Origin: Zhengitettix transpicula
Lineage: Eukaryota > Arthropoda > Insecta > Orthoptera > Tetrigidae
Direction: 5' to 3'
DNA: 64,000 bases
NCBI GenBank assembly: GCA_037074705.1
Contig: CM073591.1
Location: forward strand, 129,649,032 to 129,713,031
Made by a program: the position numbers and the translations under genes. This document shows positions 36,101 to 46,900 of the stretch, piece after piece. The notes under the pieces were generated by a model, which saw only the letters and a program-made list of their open reading frames with translations, searched no databases and was not told the DNA's origin. The stretch's first letter is position 1. Each line of letters starts with the position of its first letter.

Positions 36101-36640
36101 TGTTGAGTTGACCATTATTCCTTAATAAATTGGTTGTTTACTAAATTATTCTAAAACAATTTAACTATGAAGTGTTCTTTTACTATAATATCATTGTAAA
36201 TATTTCTGTTGCTACAGATCTCACACACTTACGACGATTAGATTATGATAGCGAGAGATTTATATTAAATGTTGACAATAGATAAAAAAAACGTGGAATC
36301 CTCTGAAAAGAAATGGATTGGTTTAAAGAATTTACAAATATAGATACAGTATGGTTCTACTCGACATTGGATATTCAAATTAGATGTTTATTTTGTTTTT
36401 ATTTGAGGATGTATCAGGTACTATCAGAAGGGCAAATAGCTATTTATGAAAAATTAAGAAAGAAAAATACGAAAGCATTTGAACACTATGGAAGAAAATC
36501 TGCTGATTATTGACAGTAGCCTGCATGAATTATTAAGAATGTCTTCAGGAATTTCACACCTTGACTTTGAATTTTGCAAGTATTAATCAAATAGGAATTA
36601 CGGTAAATTAACCAAAGTTCTCGGGATTCCTACTGGGTGA
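33168..36640. other. AT-rich intergenic stretch after the ARL gene
   Basis: It probably begins with the ARL 3' UTR; an AATAAA at about 34528 is one candidate signal. A 53-bp direct repeat lies at 33831-33935. A segment at 35600-35665 (ACCATGGGAGCAGCAGTATC) recurs at 36716-36775. The plus-strand frame at 36313-36513 shows no known domain. Confidence 0.4.
33831..33935. repeat. 53-bp tandem direct repeat x 2
   Basis: TCAAATTTAATCTGTCCTTA starts at 33831 and its near copy at 33884; both continue with TAATATAC. Confidence 0.8.
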
Positions 36641-36649
36641 AAACATTGT

Positions 36650-36845
36650 AGTTACACAACGTTTCGACGGTTGTCACTGCCATCATCTTCAAGCCTAGAG
36701 CGACAACTTAATAAGACCATGGGAGCAGAAGTATCATGCCATGAAAGAAATATTGAAGTTACTTCTGATAGAAAGTTGTTGTCGCTCTATGCTCTTCTTC
36801 GCACCTGAGGAAAGGGAAACGGATCCCAGAAACGTTGTGTTATGC
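36650..36845. repeat. inverted repeat with two hammerhead-like hairpins
   Basis: The left arm (36650-36705, containing ACACAACGTTTCGACGG and CTAGAGCGACAACTT) is complementary to parts of 36772-36845 (AGTTGTTGTCGCTCTA, then AGAAACGTTGTGT). On the plus strand the right arm reads CACCTGAGGAAAGGGA, a loop, TCCCAGAAACGTTGTGT: GGGA/TCCC stem, GAAACGT, and GTGT pairing with GCAC. It is the same layout as the 7132 motif, with extra bases at the base of stem II. Confidence 0.55.
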
Positions 36846-36916
36846 AATAGTCTAACTCGTAGTTCGTTTGCGGTAATGATCCTAACAAAAACTGAAACAA
36901 ATCAAAATGTCGTCTC

Positions 36917-37427
36917 TAAGGCAACCTTCCCAGAGAGTTCTGGCGGGGGCTACCTTTGGGGATGCTCTCACATCTCTCTGGTTTTTTTGAACTAAGGTTC
37001 CCACATGCCGAGGCACCTTGGTCTGTTTTGAGAGGTGTATGTTCCGGGGTCACAGACCTTGGGCATACGGCAAGAGTTGTCTGCTATTCCTATTGGAATA
37101 GTCGGCCAGCTGCCTCCTAAACTGGTCGAGGCACGGAGAAGGGAATGCTGTGTCCCCACAGCAAACTCCTCTCCCGCTATCGGAAGGGCGTGGGACAAGT
37201 ACCCAATGCCCGACCTACCCGATGCAGGTTACCCTAGGGTTTTCCCTGCATTTCTTTAGGCGAATGCCGGGTGGGATCCTTAAACTATAGCCCGGGGGCC
37301 CTAGTTTACCCTTGGCTACCTTCCTCTACCCTTCCGCATCCCCCCTTTCAAATCCCTTCCTATGCTATTAAAGGGGAGTTGCCCAAAGTGGATCACCCTC
37401 ATGTAGCCTGTTGCCCTAAAAAAAAAA
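36917..37427 (+). mobile_element. ~500-bp poly-A retroposon with perfect target-site duplication
   Basis: AAAATGTCGTCTC occurs at 36904-36916 and again at 37428-37440, right after a poly-A run. This 13-bp duplication plus A-tail shows LINE-machinery retroposition. The body has GCTACCTTTGGGGATGC, GGTTCCCACATGCCGAGGCA, GCACGGAGAAGGGAATGCTG, CCGGGTGGGATCCTTAAAC and CTCATGTAGCCTGTTGCCCT. No long protein frame. It behaves as a SINE, but I do not see clear tRNA, 7SL or 5S promoter boxes, so its origin is open. Confidence 0.85.
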
Positions 37428-37440
37428 AAAATGTCGTCTC

Positions 37441-38555
37441 GAAATTGGTTGGAAAACTGTACAGAAACAAATCAGTCAGGACCCAGCAAGTTATGTATTG
37501 GCTAATCCAATGTACACAGTTTAGCGAAGTATCTATCAAAGTCCATTTAAAATGAATTTCTATCGGCTTTCTTGAATTTCTAACGATCAACAAGACTTCA
37601 ACCAACGTCTTTACTTAGAAGACCTATGAGAAACTCTCTTAGTGTCTATATATAATCTACTAAACTCTGTTTTCTTTATATTGCTTTCATTGGAAATTTG
37701 TCGTCAACTACAGAAAACAAGATATTTGCAAAGTTCGTCTTCACCAGGAATTTTTCTTTCCCATAGTCTTGCAGCCTTCAGAAGGATTTTCTAGACGTTA
37801 TACGTGTATATGTATACGTATATATGTTCCGATACAGAGAAAAAATTATTTTCTATCAATATTATCCGAAATTGACTTCCATTCTCACCTCTCTTAAATG
37901 GCTATCTATTTTGGATATTTGAACTCCACAATTCTCAGAAGTTCGTAAAGTTATTTTCTTGATATACGAGGAAAGATCGCAGAATTATCCCGCGAAGTTA
38001 TTAATTTTCATTAAATAGAATATGACGTGAATGTAAATAAACTATAATCCACAACCCTCAGCTATTGTTTAGGTTTCTATTTTCTTTCATTAAGTTAGCA
38101 CCAGGAAGCACAACCATCCTGATTGAAGCAAGACAGGACAGCGAAATGCATAACGTTTTGAGTGCTCTCTTTTGAACTCCGATAAAGGAGCATCTGAAGT
38201 GTTTCCCCTAAAAAATTCTGTTTTTTATGTGGGAGTGGGAAATAGGCAAAATATATCAAGTGTAACCTATCATTATTATTTGACTCGAAAGGACCCTCGG
38301 GAGGTAATGTAATATACTTAATTTTCCATTCAGTTTTTTAATATGTATACTGCAATTAAAACACTCATCTAGACGGAACCCAGGAATTTACATCTATTTG
38401 AAGATGAAATATCTTTTGAATAAATTTTTATATATGGATTTTTGTTTTGGGAATATTATGAAAGTTTTATCCAAAAGTCTTATTAGTGTTTAAATTAATT
38501 TATCTTTCATGTTATATCAATATTCTGCTACAGAGTTTCACAATTTCTTCCACCC
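37441..38555. other. non-genic stretch
   Basis: No gene or known element recognised. Confidence 0.4.
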
Positions 38556-38559
38556 ATTT

Positions 38560-39150
38560 GTATATTAGTATCAACGACAAACGGCAGTGAGTGCATTATT
38601 TAGTCGAGGAGGAAGATCATTTATCTATAATATAAATATCAAGGAGCCAAGGAGAGATCCTTGTGGTACACCATATTTTGAAAAGCATCAACTCTTGATG
38701 GGTAAAAGGAAACTTCATGTATTGTTTCTATTTCATGTAACCTACTTTCAATATAATATTTTTTATCCAACCAAATGTTAAACCTCTGATACCATAATTT
38801 TCAAGTTTTGAGAATAAAATTGTGTGCTAAAGCTGTGCTGAGGCCCAGAAATACTCCGGTCACTATTTTCTTTTTGTCAATTGTCTTTTGGGTTTGATTT
38901 AAAAAGTTGCAAATTGCTTGAATAGTTGATAGTTCGTCTTTGAAACCATACTGAGAATTTGTTAATATGGTTTGTTTCTTAAGGATTTTTATTATTATTT
39001 TTTATACATGACCTTTTTCCAATTGGAGAAAACTGAGAGAAGTGAGACGGGTCTATAGTTTGTAATGTCATTAGTGTTGCCAGTTTTAAGGCCGTGGAAT
39101 AACTATTGCAGATTTTAGTAGGATTTGGAAGGAACCATTACATATATATA
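38560..39150 (-). mobile_element. non-LTR retrotransposon (CR1/Jockey-like) RT fragment
   Basis: The minus strand reads TGNTNDITNYRPVSLLSVFS near 39080, a degenerate middle with GLSTALAHNFILKLENYG and IRG near 38800, then YGVPQGSLLGSLIFIL and INDLPPRLNNALTAV near 38680-38590. These are consecutive RT blocks of the LINE fingers and palm. Frameshifts and stops throughout. Related to the fragment at 13270-14680. Confidence 0.78.
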
Positions 39151-39153
39151 CAC

Positions 39154-39186
<33 letters not shown>

Positions 39187-39521
39187 CATATTTGTACTTA
39201 CGCTCTTTGGTTTACATATCTTTTGTATTACTAAACTTTCATTTTCGCGCAAACTGTTCGAAGTGAATATTTGTGAAAGATATATTTGTATCTAGAATGG
39301 CAGAGTTCAACAACAATTTCGAAGTGATCGAGAAAAAACATATGTTTATTTTTGTTAAATCATTCTCCGAATATTTATAGTACCATAATAAGGCAGGCTG
39401 TTCGTTAATGGCCTTTGCACGAATATATCAGTTTGAAAGTGTTCACTTTTTCATCTTTCAGTGGCGTGTTATTTATTAATGTTTTGTGATATTAAACGTG
39501 ATGACTGGAGAATTTTTATAA

Positions 39522-40265
39522 ATGATCAACCGAATGATTAAGTCTTTCACCCGAATAGCGACTTACTTTAGTTTTGCCAACAAAATTATGTCGAACTCGG
39601 AAATGGGCATTCAGAAACATATATATTTGTCAAATCAAGAATTTGAAAGTCAGGTTAATGCGGCAGTTGACGTGCTATCTCGCGGCCACGTGTTGGCTTT
39701 ACCGACCGACACAATATATGGTCTTGCTGGAAGTGTACAGAATAACAGTGCTGTAGCAAAACTGTATGACATTAAGGGCAGAGACCAGTCGAAACCATTT
39801 TCTATTTGTGTTTCTAATATTGATGACATAAAAACGTGGGCTGATGTTTCTCCCATTCCACTGGAGTTATTACAGTCACTTATGCCAGGACCATATACAA
39901 TAGTTCTTGACCGGTCTGATGCCCTAAATACTTCATTCAATCCTATTAATACAAAAGTTGGCATACGAATTCCGAAACATGACTTTGTAATTGAAATTGT
40001 GAAGAGGCTTGGCCTACCATTGGCTCTTACAAGTGCAAATACTAGTGGAACGGAAAGTTCATTAGCAGCTGAAGAATTTAAGCATTTGTGGCCAAAAATT
40101 TCGGTAGTTTTTGATGGAGGCAGAATCACAAGTACAATGCGAACTGGATCAACTGTTGTCGATTTGAGCAGCAGAGGGAAGTTCAAGATTGTTAGACCTG
40201 GTGTAAATTTTGATGAGCTTGTAGATAAGCTTAGAAGTCATGGTCTTGTTCATTGGCAACATTAA
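39522..40265 (+). CDS. Yrdc: YRDC, threonylcarbamoyl-AMP synthase
   Basis: A complete 247-residue, intron-free frame of the Sua5/YrdC family. The enzyme makes threonylcarbamoyl-AMP from Thr, bicarbonate and ATP, the first step of t6A at position 37 of ANN-decoding tRNAs. Seen: PTDTIYGL (61-68), KGRDQSKPFSI (85-95, the KxRxxxKP nucleotide/Thr site), MPGPYTIVL, RIPKHDF, LALTSANTSG (168-176) and GSTVVDLS. The first 27 residues are basic with no acidic residue before about Glu27, fitting a mitochondrial presequence; human YRDC acts in both cytosol and mitochondria. Internal starts at Met23 and Met28 could give a cytosolic form. There is no C-terminal Sua5 domain, as in animals. AATAAA at 40415-40420 is a candidate poly-A signal. 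Confidence 0.96.
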   Translation: MINRMIKSFTRIATYFSFANKIMSNSEMGIQKHIYLSNQEFESQVNAAVDVLSRGHVLALPTDTIYGLAGSVQNNSAVAKLYDIKGRDQSKPFSICVSNIDDIKTWADVSPIPLELLQSLMPGPYTIVLDRSDALNTSFNPINTKVGIRIPKHDFVIEIVKRLGLPLALTSANTSGTESSLAAEEFKHLWPKISVVFDGGRITSTMRTGSTVVDLSSRGKFKIVRPGVNFDELVDKLRSHGLVHWQH

Positions 40266-40269
40266 TCTT

Positions 40270-41100
40270 CCTCTACTTTACTTATTTCTTAAAGTGAATG
40301 ATTTTCTACATTGATAAAAAATAATTATATAAATGTATACAAATGTATTATATCTTGGTAGAGAGATTATTTGGGTATTCTATTGTCTGTTTGAAAAGAT
40401 CAAAGTAGAGATTAAATAAAAGTGCAAGAGGTGATAGAAGCCGAGGAAAGGACAAGTAGTTCAAACATTTTAAATTGTTGAAAAACTGTTCCACAAAAAG
40501 AAAATGTCAAGAATCAGAGAAGGAAAAACATGAATCCAAGTACTTCTTAATGAATTAAACCTACTAAATTCAGCTTATTTCAGAGTCTGCTAATGAGGCT
40601 CTTGGCAAGTGATGGGCTTCTCTCATCTCTTGCACATTTATTTCATCTTTACTATGTTCTTTTCTAATATAGAATAGAATACCTGAATAATGCTTTTACC
40701 AATTTCATCTCTTTGTCAATAAATTTCAAATGTGTTATATATTGCATGTTTTTCAAAATGTTAAATATATTACTCCATTTGAAATATGATTCTAGTAAAG
40801 CTGTTGTGTCAGGATTGAAAGTTTGATCATTATTACTTTAAAGAGTGAAATTGGACATCTTGACAGTAATAAAGCACAGAATATTTGTTTTTGAAGCCAT
40901 TGAGGATTTAGTTTGTGTAGATGGCCAGGCTATTCCAGGTTGAGTTTGCCAAGGGTGGATGGTGAATGTATATATTATTGTAGTCTCTCACAAATTATCC
41001 ACTGTAGTGACCTTTCCTTGAAATAGAGTTGTCTGTCAATTCTTGCTGTCTGGCCTACTGGAGTTTGGATTCAACAGTATGCAGTCAGCTGTCGTGTAGT
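40270..41100. other. YRDC 3' flank, no gene
   Basis: The 3' UTR, then AT-rich DNA with nothing recognised; the last part leads into a repeat arm. Confidence 0.4.
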
Positions 41101-41240
41101 TCAGTCCTGAGGAAGTGGCTTGATATGCTGACACAGTTCAGACCTATCTTGAATAAGGGGGCTCAGGCACTCAAATAATTTATTTTGTCCTGGCTGACTA
41201 CACTACCCATCAAAATAAAATATATATATATATATAAATT
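41101..41240 (+). repeat. single arm of the hairpin-motif repeat family
   Basis: Contains TCCTGAGGAAGTGGCTTG and, further on, AGGGGGCTCAGGCACTCAAA, echoing the arms at 26311 and 30125, followed by an AT run at 41220-41238. Confidence 0.45.
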
Positions 41241-41540
41241 GTATGGAGAGGAAGTTGGTAGCTTGCGCATCAAAATTTGAATAACTTCCTTTCTATATAA
41301 ATTATTTTAAATATTTTAACATCAAATCCTTATGGTTCTCTATATGTACAAACATTTTTATAGAAAAGTAGCTGACACCTGAAAGGCATAGATTTTTTAA
41401 GAATGCAGATTTGTTGCCATGTTGGACAGGATTAAGATTCAAATTTTTAAATTGTTTTACATACAATCCCAGCCTAAATTGCAATATAGATCTACAAACC
41501 CCCAAGTATATCTGTGGTATACCAAACTTTTATAAGTGAT

Positions 41541-41970
41541 TTTTTTTACAGTAACAGTCTACATGAGGGTAATCCATGTGGTGGCAACTCCCCTTTAACA
41601 GCATAGGAAGTGTAGAGGATAGTAGCCAAGGGTTAACTAGGGCCCACAGGCTGTGGTTTAAGGATCCTACCTGGTATTTGCCTAAAAGTGATTCAGGACA
41701 AACCATAGACAATCTGGATCAGGTAGGTTGGGTACTGTTTTCTGTGGAGATGCAGCATTCCCTTCTCCATGTCTCAACCAGATTTAGGAGGCAGCTGGTC
41801 GATTGATCCAACAGGAACAATCTTCCTACATGCCCAAGGTCTGTGACCCTGGCACATATACCTCTATAACAGACAGAGATACCTCAGATTGTGGTAACCT
41901 TAGTTAAAAGGTAGAGAGAAGAAGGTAGGCCTGCCCCCCTCCCTTCCAGAAAGGTTCTAGTGGGAGATAA
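41541..41970 (-). mobile_element. ~500-bp poly-A retroposon, older copy
   Basis: A T-run at about 41541-41548 (the tail), then the family sequence through GGGTTAACTAGGGCC, GCAGCATTCCCTTCTCC and GCCCAAGGTCTGTGACCC up to a GGTTCTAGTGGGAG block. It is more diverged than the 36917 and 61302 copies. Confidence 0.8.
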
Positions 41971-43110
41971 GAACTCCCACCGGCTTCGTTCCAAGTGACA
42001 TAAATTGGACATATTTGCAGCATCAATTGAGAGAGATGAGTGAAATCATTTTTCATTTGATTAAATAAAAACTTGGATAATTCAGTTAAATGTTGAGTAT
42101 GGATTAACAAGTTTGGCACTAGTTTTAACAACCACCTTAGACCAGTCTTGCCAGTTCCTTTTATCCATAATTATTCATTTTCCTATTATTTTGATTACAA
42201 TTTTAAAAATAAGGTAAAATAATAATTGCGTCCAATTAAATGCTTATTTTGAAAATAAAATTGCAAAATGTGTTCTCAATTGAACAGGAGTGGTTCAACT
42301 TGGTCAATACATTTCACAAGTTAAATTTCAAATGTATAATATCATTTTGTTTTAAACATATTTTAAATTAAAAGTTTATTTAACAGGATTCCTATATGTT
42401 GATATTTTTCATATTTTAACGATTTCATACATTTAATTTTTCAGGTCCAATTTTAACTTTGCTATGACCTCTGGCTCCTGCTTTGTCTCCGATTTCAATA
42501 CTTTTCAGTCAAAATATAGTGATAATACAGAACCTAAAATGCATATTAGTATAGATTGTAAGTGTGAGGCAAAGTTAAGCAGAATCATTAAGAGGCAATT
42601 CTTTAAACTTTTGACTTGACAAAATTATTTAATTTGACAGATGATATTATTTTTCATATTCTTTAACAAATAAATCAAAATTTTAATCCATAATTCACAA
42701 TTTCATTTTGAGTACTGTGTCAAAATATATTACATTTGTTTACTTTACATTATATAATACTTTAAACTGATCACAAACTATTCTTAAAATCACAAGACAA
42801 TATAAATATCTGTACCAAATATATTTAATTAAGTAATTGAAAGGAGGCACAGTATAAAATTCAACTATACTCTCGTGGCAGAAAAAGACCAAGAGGGAGG
42901 CTAATCACCACCATTTGATCTAGGGCTGATTATTCTAGCCTATCCATCTGCAGTGCAGCTTTACTCTTTGGAACAGACCCAACAATTCTCTTAAATTTAG
43001 GTTGTGTGGGTAAAAAGGAAACTTTCATATGCAAGTTATGTGAAATCCTCACCTTAAGGATAAGTTATATATGCATATATATATATATATAGTAATAGTG
43101 AGAATGTGAC
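41971..43110. other. AT-rich non-genic stretch
   Basis: No gene seen. A short (AT)n run lies near 43080. Confidence 0.4.
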
Positions 43111-43121
43111 ATTGTCAAAAA

Positions 43122-43370
43122 TATTGGTATGGAAAGGATAGAGAGATAGGTTGTGGCTTACCTGAAAGTGAAGTGCGGTGTCACCATGAGGAACTGAAGG
43201 TTGTTCTTCAAATTTTCGGAGGCTCTCAGCCTCCTTCTTCAGGAAGGAGTGTTACACCATTCCGTGCAGCCTCCGAAAATTTGAAGAACAACCTTCAGTT
43301 CCTCATGGCGACACCACACTTCACTTTCAGGTAAGCCACAACCTATCTCTCTATCCTTTCCATACCAATA
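43122..43370. repeat. fold-back element, 103-bp arms, ~98% identical
   Basis: Arm 43122-43224 is the reverse complement of 43268-43370 with about two mismatches; the spacer is 43 bp. AT microsatellite lies on both sides. On the minus strand, 43213-43242 reads CTGAAGA, one extra A, stem GGAGGC with loop TGAGA and GCCTCC, then GAAAA, a perfect stem II in the recurring hammerhead-like layout. Confidence 0.9.
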
Positions 43371-43964
43371 TATATATATATATATATGGAAACAGGATTC
43401 CCCACATTTTAATACAACTGAATTCAATTGTAATGATATCTTTATAGAGACTTCATGAATTAAGCTACTATACAGTTCAGTCACAATGCATTATTCGGAA
43501 CATGTCAGAAATACTATTACCACAAAAAATGTCAATTTTATTTCAGTTGACTTGAAAAAAAAAAGTATTTCTTCTTAATACTTTTACAACTAACATATTT
43601 GAATATAATAGAAACTGTTAGCTCATTACTATCAACAATGGATATATTCTAAAAGAATTCTACAAAAGGGTAACAATATAAAATTGAGAAATGCTTTAAA
43701 TGTATTTAAGTCCAAATAAGGGATACAATTAACAAAGAAATTATATACATAAATAAATAACAGAATCTTTGGCAAAATCAATTTTAATAAACCTATTAAT
43801 GATTAAATTAACTTAGATGGATGTTTAGCAACAATGCACATCACACAAGTAAACATTTCTGGCCTAATTAATAGGACAATATAATTTTAAACTAATTGGA
43901 ACAATTCTGATGCACTTGAAATAACATCAAAATAACTGTGCAAACGGCATAAATAACATTGAAT

Positions 43965-46900
43965 TCAGAAATGAATGTTTTGGCCAGAAACTACATGATG
44001 TGCGCCCATTTCATTCCACATTACTTCTACCATTTCAACAGTACCATCATCAGCAACTGTTAACACTTGCTTGGGAACATTTTCGTCCCCTTTCCCAACG
44101 TCTACAACCTGCACATACACTGCATTAGTATCATCTTCTACATTTTGCACGAGAAGTGTTGGTTCCACTGATGAACTTTGTTCCGACATGTCCATAACAC
44201 AGATTGCTGTAGGAGTTGAGTTTTCTTGTGGCATACCACACACCTCAATTGTCATTTCACTACTGTTGGCAATTTGCATTTGAGAATTTGGGTTCATCTC
44301 AGTAGTTCGATTTTCACTGACTGGGACCATTGTCATATTTACTACAGGCGAGACTTCACTATGACCTGATATCTGATTCGAATCATTTGATATAGATGAA
44401 GTTTCAGCTGCATTTCTATTAGCACTTGCATATTCATTAATTTCAGCTGCTATCATCTGTACTGTCTCAGCTTCAGTATCAGGACAGACTCGTTTTGATG
44501 GCTGCTTAAGACGTGATATATTTGGCACTGCTGGTCTAACAGAATTACAATGCACAGCTTCACTGCTTTTTTTAATAGCACAATGATTAGAGCAAGCTCC
44601 AGATTTGAGCTCATCTCCACAATAGTCACATAATTCTGGCTTCTTTTTTACATGTTGACGTATGTGGTATGTCATAAATGAATTGTAGCTAGTAGTGTAG
44701 TGGCATTTGTCACACTTCATCCAAATATCATTTTTTGTACGCTTATTGGAGGCAGTTAAGCTGTTCTCTTGCTCATTTTCTAATTCAGCTAATGCAGCTT
44801 TTCTCTTGCGAGACTATTAGGGGAAAAAACCAAAACTTAAATATTTTTATGTCAACATCATATCATTAGTATAAACAAATAACTGAAGATATATGGAATT
44901 TTCCTAAATGTTATACCAGATGATAAAATTTATTATTTGCTGCAGTTGTGCAACAACTATTAATTACCACATCAAGAAAATTAATAAGATAATGATTAAA
45001 ATAAAAAATCAGCTAAGTCAGAATAATTTGAATTCAATTTAATTAAAAATTTACAACTTGCAAAAAAAAATAAGTATATTTCACCTCAACTTTATAAACT
45101 CATCAGGTACTATATTACTAAGAAATAAAAGGGGACCTAAATTAAATCTATAGAAATCAACAAAAACTTTACATGGACTTGAAGCTAATTTTTTATGCAA
45201 AGAGGTGTATAAATTCTATAAGCATGTTCCAAACATATTTTTTACAATGCTTTGGCTGATCTTCCTGCAAGTTGAGTTCGAACACTGCGAGATAAAATTC
45301 TTTAACTTAATTGTATTAAATTCAAGTAATTCAGACTTTATTGGCTAATTTATTTATAAATTAATGTTTTATAATCCTGATGTTTGTTATAAATAAATCT
45401 TTAAAATTCCTAAAGTTAAATGTTAATAAATAGGTTTTATAGATTAGAGATTAACAATTAATTTCATGTCAATGAAGTTACAGATAATATAGGTATGGAA
45501 TATTATATATTTAATATACCAGGTGTTTCAAAAAGAATTATCCAATTTGACTTCTATATATTTAGAAAAACCATGAACATTTAAAGTCAATGTTAATTTT
45601 GTAATAAAGGAAAATACTAAGTTTTTTTTTCATGGCTTGTCAATACAGTACTCAAATTCATCCCACACTACTGCTTTCATATGTAAACATTGACTCAAAA
45701 CATGTTCAGTTCTCTAATGGCATGATGAGTGGATTTTTGGGGCTATATACGACACACTGGTGGATGTGCCCCACGCCTTTGTCTAACGCACAGGGAATTT
45801 GAGGATTTGCTTTTACAGAGACAGCCTGTATCTTGAAACTGTTTACACAATCTTCTTATGTTCTATGACACTAGTAGGATCAACACTATATCTACTATGA
45901 AAATCATGCTAAATCGTTTTACAGATTCACACTTTGTGAAATGTAGAACACAAAATGATTTCAAGAGTTTCTTCTTTTTAACAGTATATTGTTCAATAAC
46001 ATTGGATCAAAAGCTGAATAGTTATGAATTTATGAAATTGGATGATTATTTTTGAAACATCCTGTATTTTAATTCATTTTCAGTAAAATTATTTTTCTGG
46101 TATTATAGTGAAAATATATTAAAAGTATAACCTTTCATTTTTATCCAGTCTATTTATCCTTACTTTGTACTGCCCTTGAAGGTAATTTGTAAACTATATG
46201 ACAGACACTAGACTAATGATTTCCAAAGTCCCTGGAAGTCACTTAAGTTCCACAAATCCGTTACATTTTAACAACAAAAATTATTTTGGAAGTAGCCAAA
46301 ACTTTAGTCAATTATGTCACAACATATAATTGTGAAACAGTTTACACTTATACAAAAAACATATTTAGGTCAAGATTGGATGTTGCTCCAGATGTGTGTA
46401 AACAATTGTAGTACATCCAAACTTTAAAGCAATTATTAATAAAACAATTTCATTCTTCACATTAACTTTGTTTGAAATATTCAAAATAAAGGTATTTTAC
46501 TCTATTTTAAATCATAGTGTCTTTAATTTATTATGATTGAATGTAGAGTTCCATAAAATAAAAGGGATTTGTTGATTGTTGCATACTCTTAAAGGTTGAG
46601 GAACCGTTACACTAAACAAATAATATTCTGAATTTGGAAAGGCATATTGGCAGTGAACCAATTAGTATACTTCGTTAAACTTTTATACAGTATGCTCAAA
46701 TATTAAATATATATTATTATTTAGTGAAAAATATGGAGTAATACAAGCAAAATTAATAATAATAATCATAAGTTTATAAAAATATAACAAAAAAAAAGAA
46801 TTAATGTGAAATTACAGGATTTGAAGTTTAAATAAATATAACATACCATAAAGTTTTCTGAACTTGATGGAACTTTCTGAGGTCCAGTTACTGGAAACAA

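Noticed and set aside
39650..40186. A 178-codon minus-strand frame
   Set aside because: It is the antisense shadow of the YRDC coding region.
44071..44283. A plus-strand frame of 70 codons
   Set aside because: Antisense shadow of the last ZAD gene exon.
45250..45300. A GAGTTCGAACACTGC stretch resembling a tRNA B box
   Set aside because: No A box or cloverleaf pairing is visible upstream.
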